Assembly (NCBI RefSeq): GCF_022807975.1
Contig: NZ_CP094358.1
Location: 3,410,001 to 3,474,000 of the forward strand
DNA length: 64,000 nt
Direction: 5' to 3'
DNA from: Abyssalbus ytuae
GTDB lineage: Bacteria; Bacteroidota; Bacteroidia; Flavobacteriales; Flavobacteriaceae
A program made the translations under genes and the position numbers. This document shows positions 59,585 to 64,000 of this stretch, piece by piece. The notes beneath the pieces were generated by a model, which did not search any database, was not told where the DNA came from, and worked only from the letters and a program-made list of their open reading frames with translations. Each line of letters starts with the position of its first letter. The first letter of the stretch is position 1.

Positions 59585-60484
59585 TCAGGAAGTCTTGTTT
59601 CCTGTAAATCTCTTTCTTAATACAGCAAACCCTCCGGCAAGTGCAATAGCTATTACCTTCCAGAATTTTAATAATACTGCCAGAGCTCCCGTTTTGGCTA
59701 ATACTTTCCCTGCAATTAAACCACCAATACCATAGGCGGCAATTTTATCCATATCCGGGTTAAAATCAGTATATCGGTAACCTTCATTAAAATCTACACT
59801 ATTTAAAAAAGAATCAATATCGTTTTTTACCTGGGGTAATACACTCATATCCCCGATAACATTCAGGTTTAAAACCCCTTTTCTTCCAAGAATGCGTATA
59901 TTATAGTTTAAAGTATTTGTTTCACTTTCCCCGAATTTAAACTCTTTTGCCCAGTGAAGCTTCTTATTCATTTGATCATAATAAGGCTCGGAAGCCCATC
60001 CAATTAATTTAAAGGACTCATATCCTTCTTTTATTCTCTCAGGATTTGCATCTTCCACATCTTTTTGCATTTGCGTAAGAAGTTCATCATAGTCAATGTC
60101 TGTTGCATCATCATCAGCTATATATCCTTCTTCCTCATATGTTATTTCTATGGCATATGTAAAGTTATCACTTACCGGGGAAGTATTTTCGGGAAGTAAT
60201 AAACCAAGAGTTTCACTTGGCGGATTTCCCCAAATTTCAGTCAATACCCGGTTGGCCTGATGTGGTTCCAGGTATTTGTATCCTTCAGGAATTTCAAGTG
60301 TGGCCATTCCATTGTCAATGTCTATTTTGCCGTGTTGATAAGAAAATGTTTTTTCAATGCTGTCCATTTTCTCCTGATACAATTCTATGAGTTCAGTTTC
60401 ATCAAGAGCAGGCTGATTTTCATTTTCCTGACCAAACGAAAAGATAAAAGTCAGGAAGAAAATTAAGATAATAGTGTGTTTCAT
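59585..60484 (-). CDS. DUF2167 membrane protein
   Basis: A 299-residue protein with a signal peptide (IILIFFLTFIFSFGQ) and a periplasmic beta-rich domain typical of DUF2167 (ATLEIPEGYKYLEPHQANRVLTEIWGNPP; FTYAIEITYEEEGYIADDDA; YDQMNKKLHWAKEFKFG). The C-terminus has two hydrophobic helices (GIGGLIAGKVLAKTGALAVLL; VIAIALAGGFAVL) ending in a basic RKRFTGNKTS. Function unknown; the family is linked to the inner membrane. Confidence 0.88.
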   Translation of the reverse strand: MKHTIILIFFLTFIFSFGQENENQPALDETELIELYQEKMDSIEKTFSYQHGKIDIDNGMATLEIPEGYKYLEPHQANRVLTEIWGNPPSETLGLLLPENTSPVSDNFTYAIEITYEEEGYIADDDATDIDYDELLTQMQKDVEDANPERIKEGYESFKLIGWASEPYYDQMNKKLHWAKEFKFGESETNTLNYNIRILGRKGVLNLNVIGDMSVLPQVKNDIDSFLNSVDFNEGYRYTDFNPDMDKIAAYGIGGLIAGKVLAKTGALAVLLKFWKVIAIALAGGFAVLRKRFTGNKTS

Positions 60485-60585
60485 GGTTGATTTAGTTTTT
60501 ACAATACTACAAAAAACTACCTTCCATAAGGAAAAAATCTACATGAATATTAAAAGTTATGCTCCTGTTTAACCCAATAAAGTTT

Positions 60586-61596
60586 TTAATATTTATAACT
60601 TTTTAATTTCTTTTTAAAATACTTTCCATGCCTTGAAGGGGTAAAATTCCAGTCTTCAAATAACCTTGGTGCCCATTGCGGATCAAATACCCATACCATA
60701 TATGATATTTCTTTATGATCACAATAGGATGTTATGGAATCACCGTAAGATTCATCACTTATTACAGGGATGTGTGCTCCCGGGTCTTCCGGACCACAAA
60801 ACCCTATTTCTGTTAAAATTAAAGGGTATTTTTCTTTTATAAAGCCCCAGTCATCAGTCCATTTTTCTTCCCAGGGTTTTTCACGCTTTTGAGGATATGG
60901 ATGGCTTACATAAGCAATGCCCGTCGCATTGACAGGATTCTCTTTTACAGGTGTGAGATCATAAGCCCAGTTAAACCCGGCTACTAATGGGATGCCTTTA
61001 CCACCATTTGCACGGATAATGGTAATCATTTCTTCATTTAGTTCTTTCCACTGCTGCCAGGTAATGGTACCTAACTGATTATTGAAGGTAGTAGGTTCAT
61101 TGAATAACTCATAAAATGCAACCGTAGAGTTGTCTCCATATTTTGAAGCAATTGTTCTCCAGAAATCAAAAGTTTGTTTTTTGGTAGTGTCATACATGTC
61201 GTGCTGATACATTTCTGTACGTAAATTTCCTATACTGTGCCAATCAATAATTACATACATACCCAACTCTGCAGCCCATTTTATGCCATCATCCAATAAT
61301 TTTAAATAGTTTTCTTTCCCTCTTTTTACCCAGGCAGTTGGGTGAACCGGAAACCTTACCAGATTGCCCCCCCAGTTTTTTATTTCCTGAAAGTAGGCTT
61401 TATTCCAATGTTTCTGGCTTTCAAGTTTATCAGGATCACTTGTATTAAGCCCTCTAAAAATAATAGTTTTTCCTTCTTCAGTTACAAAATTATTTTCTTG
61501 AACGGTTATTCGGCTTAATTCAGATTGAGAGTAAATATTTAACGCTAATATTAAACTTAAAAAAGTGAATGAAGTTTTTTTAATCAAATATTTCAT
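60586..61596 (-). CDS. glycoside hydrolase family 5 (cellulase-like)
   Basis: A 336-residue exported enzyme (signal FLSLILALNIYSQ). TIM-barrel with the acid/base glutamate in FYELFNEPT and the nucleophile in LILTEIGFCG, plus GGNLVRFPVHP, YVIIDWHSIG and VSHPYPQKRE. GH5 subfamilies attack beta-glucans and mannans. It stands alone without SusCD genes, so the substrate is not indicated. The length is close to a bare catalytic domain. Confidence 0.92.
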   Translation of the reverse strand: MKYLIKKTSFTFLSLILALNIYSQSELSRITVQENNFVTEEGKTIIFRGLNTSDPDKLESQKHWNKAYFQEIKNWGGNLVRFPVHPTAWVKRGKENYLKLLDDGIKWAAELGMYVIIDWHSIGNLRTEMYQHDMYDTTKKQTFDFWRTIASKYGDNSTVAFYELFNEPTTFNNQLGTITWQQWKELNEEMITIIRANGGKGIPLVAGFNWAYDLTPVKENPVNATGIAYVSHPYPQKREKPWEEKWTDDWGFIKEKYPLILTEIGFCGPEDPGAHIPVISDESYGDSITSYCDHKEISYMVWVFDPQWAPRLFEDWNFTPSRHGKYFKKKLKSYKY

Positions 61597-61780
61597 TTTA
61601 ATATCTATTTGGATTAGTAACCTTTAAAATTAGATATTAGATGAAACAAAAAAGAATATTATTTTATCAAACTTTTATTCAATAATTAAATATTCTTAAC
61701 TGCGTTACAGCAAAAACTATAGAGGTATTAGCTTAAAAGAATTATTGTTTAGCTTGGTTTTTGTTTGCTTGGAAAGTATT

Positions 61781-62224
61781 TTATTTTATGTCGTTACGGA
61801 TAGTTAACATTATATTAGTATCCAAACCCCAATCTATTCCTTTTCTTTTCAATCCATTTAAAAGTTTTTTGTCACCAGACCATAATGGAGAATCCAGTTC
61901 CAAACATAAGGCTATGAATGGAGTATCAAATTCGTCAATATCTTTTGCCAGATATAATGCTTTTTCCCAAGTCTCTGGCCGAATTGATTCAATATCAATC
62001 AGTTCAATTCTTTTAAGAATAATTCTTTTAAGAAAATTCAAATCATTTTCAGAAAGTTTAGAAATTTTCATCAGCTTTTGATGATGTTTTTCAAGTTCTT
62101 CTAAGATGAAAGTGGGGGCATAAAAGTCAAAAGTATCTGTAGAATTTAATAAAATGTCACTAATTGTTCCGTTAGGGCTTAAAATTCCACTGAAGATTAT
62201 ATTAGTATCTACAACGATAATCAC
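61781..62224 (-). CDS. PIN domain toxin (VapC-like)
   Basis: A 147-residue PIN-domain protein of the putative toxin-antitoxin group. Acidic active-site residues are in VDTNIIFSGIL (D6), EELEKH and DEFDTPFIALCLEL (D), with LWSGDKKLL at the fourth position. PIN toxins cut RNA, often tRNA or rRNA. The start overlaps the stop of the upstream small gene by 4 bp, as in toxin-antitoxin operons. Confidence 0.85.
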   Translation of the reverse strand: MIIVVDTNIIFSGILSPNGTISDILLNSTDTFDFYAPTFILEELEKHHQKLMKISKLSENDLNFLKRIILKRIELIDIESIRPETWEKALYLAKDIDEFDTPFIALCLELDSPLWSGDKKLLNGLKRKGIDWGLDTNIMLTIRNDIK

Positions 62225-62424
62225 TTAACAAATTGGTCTTTATTTTTTTCCCACCAATTAAGTTTAGAATCATTGGCTAATTTGTCAATTTGTTTATCTG
62301 TTGCTTTACTTTTAGAAGCAATTTCTCGAAATCTGATATAATCTAATATTCGTTGGAGTCCTATTAAATCAGTTCCGGCTGAAACCCGAATAAGTATTTC
62401 CTTATTTGTTCTCTCAATTTGCAT
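62221..62424 (-). CDS. putative antitoxin of the PIN toxin
   Basis: A 67-residue protein (MQIERTNKEILIRVSAGTDL) with an N-terminal strand and two helices, then KSKATDKQIDKLANDSKLNWWEKNKDQF. The C-terminal LANDSKxNWWExNK end is seen on antitoxins paired with this PIN group in Bacteroidota. It precedes the toxin with a 4-bp overlap. Confidence 0.75.
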   Translation of the reverse strand: MQIERTNKEILIRVSAGTDLIGLQRILDYIRFREIASKSKATDKQIDKLANDSKLNWWEKNKDQFVK

Positions 62425-62682
62425 ATGCTAAAGATAAGTATTTTTTGGGATTGTTATAAAAATTATCTGATGCTTGCCGACTTGTACCGCTTTAAAAAAT
62501 TATTTAGCTATCTATTTCTAATCAATCACTACTCCAAAAATTTATTAATTGAAGTAACTGTTCACCCTATTATTATTTTTTGGATTTATCGAGTATGATC
62601 AAAGTTAAAAATTAATTACTTTTTCAATAACTTTTGCTCTTGTTGTTTCTATTTTTTATGGTATAACGGATACTTGTTAAAA

Positions 62683-64000
62683 TCACTCAACTTCTTCAAA
62701 AGAAACACTTTGATAAGCACCTATATTGGGAAAAGAAGTTCTGTCGGTTCCTACAATATCCAAAGGGACTTCATGAGCTGTATCACTATTAGCTTTATTA
62801 ATAGCAGCCGAGTCTTCTCCTATTATAAATTCTTGTTTTTGGTAATTCTTAAAGTCGGGATCTTCATTTAAAATGATATTTTCAAACAACTGATTGTTTG
62901 TAAAATCATACCGCGGATTATCCTGGAATTGATTGCTGAAATCATCAAATTTTATCAGGCAATTTGTGAGATGATAGTTTAATTCTGTTCCGTCAGTACC
63001 ATCCACTAAAAATTCATAGTTATTATTCCCGTAAATAATGCAATTAATAAAATTGGCTTCTTCCAGATTTTCGGAAAAGATACTTCCATCCGCCAGTTGA
63101 GCATAGTTATCAAGAAGAACAGCCGGGAGATTTCTAAAGCTATTAGTCCAGTAATTGGCAAAAGTGCAGTGTTTAAAATTATATCTACCTCCTATATTGC
63201 AATACAATGATGCTTGTCCTGCATTTCCGATCACCAGATTTTCTGCATCTACATAAGCTGTTTTTGCCCATATTCCGAAGTTTGAGGAATTGTATATCTG
63301 AGTATTTTTAATTGACAGGGTAGGAGTGGCTGTGCCATCATTATTATCCATCAAAATACCTACTGTTGCATTTTTTATAGTAAGGTGATTGATTTCATGG
63401 CCTGTACTGCCATCAGTAAGCCATATTGTTCCCCATTGTCCGGGAACATTACTATATTGTGGTTCCAGTCGGTCCCCTTCAAAAATCACTTCTTTTTCCA
63501 GTAATTTAGGGTCATCGCTCAGTTCACCATTCACTTTTAAAGAAGCCCCGTTTGCTACTATCAATCCTGATCCGGCATGAAAATGTACCCTGGCTCCGGG
63601 ATCAATAATTAAGGTTTTGTCATTTCCCACTGCAGCATATCCATAAATTACATAGGGTTTTTCGTTAGTGAAATTAAGTTCGGAATCTTCTAAAAAGAAA
63701 CCTTCAATAAAAACTTCATTACCGTTGTTATCCATCCCCAGGGACAAGGATTCTTTAATACCGTTTATTTTATTGGGATAGAGAAATACTGCATCCCGGA
63801 CTAAGGTAACCAGTTCCACTTTTTGTTCGTTTGATCCCGTATCAAACACAATAGCATCAGTATATAAAAATTGTGTTTCGGTAGCAGTAAGGTTTTCAAT
63901 GTCAATGGTGGTTTCAATAAATATATAAATACTGTCTTTGGCAAGGATTTCTACATTACTAAATTCTTTCCCGGCCATGCCATCAACATTTAAACGGTAA
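62683..64000 (-). CDS. right-handed beta-helix protein, C-terminal part (cut by window end)
   Basis: The frame stays open to base 64000, and the readable part of about 439 residues begins YRLNVDGMAGKEFSNVEILAKD, with a preceding part outside the window. The N-terminal segment resembles the conserved flavobacterial lipoproteins that begin FRLxVDG...NIEILGNDSI. From about residue 110 the sequence is a parallel beta-helix (VHFHAGSGLIVANGASLKVNG; NHLTIKNATVGILMDNND; FGIWAKTAYVDAENLVIGN). The function of this common family is unknown; it is probably exported and anchored as a lipoprotein. Confidence 0.85.
   Translation of the reverse strand, partial: YRLNVDGMAGKEFSNVEILAKDSIYIFIETTIDIENLTATETQFLYTDAIVFDTGSNEQKVELVTLVRDAVFLYPNKINGIKESLSLGMDNNGNEVFIEGFFLEDSELNFTNEKPYVIYGYAAVGNDKTLIIDPGARVHFHAGSGLIVANGASLKVNGELSDDPKLLEKEVIFEGDRLEPQYSNVPGQWGTIWLTDGSTGHEINHLTIKNATVGILMDNNDGTATPTLSIKNTQIYNSSNFGIWAKTAYVDAENLVIGNAGQASLYCNIGGRYNFKHCTFANYWTNSFRNLPAVLLDNYAQLADGSIFSENLEEANFINCIIYGNNNYEFLVDGTDGTELNYHLTNCLIKFDDFSNQFQDNPRYDFTNNQLFENIILNEDPDFKNYQKQEFIIGEDSAAINKANSDTAHEVPLDIVGTDRTSFPNIGAYQSVSFEEVE

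Overview
The window is a low-GC chromosomal segment from a member of the Bacteroidota, most likely Flavobacteriaceae. Pointers are promoter elements of the Bacteroidota type (TTTG, 19 bp, TAnnTTTG, perfect in front of the tRNA), lipoproteins with SC-type lipoboxes, a long LepB with an N-terminal membrane extension, and a familiar flavobacterial gene order (recF, TPR protein, ribH, mutL, two rhomboids, EEP hydrolase on one strand; parA, parB, DUF5683 protein, dapB, lepB, WbqC on the other).

Layout. 1-1003: end of a two-component system. 1100-1600: two tandem copies of a roughly 190-nt structured RNA with no protein gene in it. 1694-4345: idi, a PTPS/QueD-family gene, a peroxiredoxin, manA and a small hypothetical gene, then tRNA-Thr. 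4677-12435: housekeeping genes for DNA repair (recF, mutL), riboflavin synthesis (ribH) and membrane proteolysis (two rhomboids).

12436-30115 is an accessory island of about 17.7 kb lying between two convergent core operons. It starts with a tandem array of 23-bp hairpin units. It holds four paralogous lipoproteins (2 to 4 immunoglobulin-like repeats followed by 5 to 8 leucine-rich repeats), a cluster of three unrecognised coiled-coil genes with similar basic C-terminal tails, a Fic protein, an antitoxin remnant, and nine copies of a double-hairpin interspersed repeat.

30116-41650 returns to core genes: lepB, dapB, parAB, an SDR, a methylmalonyl-CoA mutase small subunit followed by a severely shortened large-subunit relative, ftsB, udk, and a cytochrome c with a sugar dehydrogenase. 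41729-44196 is a second accessory patch: a 21-bp repeat array and two tandem nucleotidyltransferase-HEPN genes that are nearly identical except for one 81-bp block. 44318-64000 is mostly single genes for peptidases, envelope proteins, a cyclophilin-FKBP fusion, PPK2 and a GH5 enzyme, with a PIN-type toxin-antitoxin pair and a beta-helix protein cut by the window end.

The best candidates for something undescribed are the tandem structured RNAs, the covarying 23-bp hairpin array, the modular LRR lipoprotein family with its bracketing repeats, the three-gene coiled-coil cluster, and the NTase-HEPN duplication with its swapped block. All family assignments are from reading the sequence and memory of the families; no search was run.
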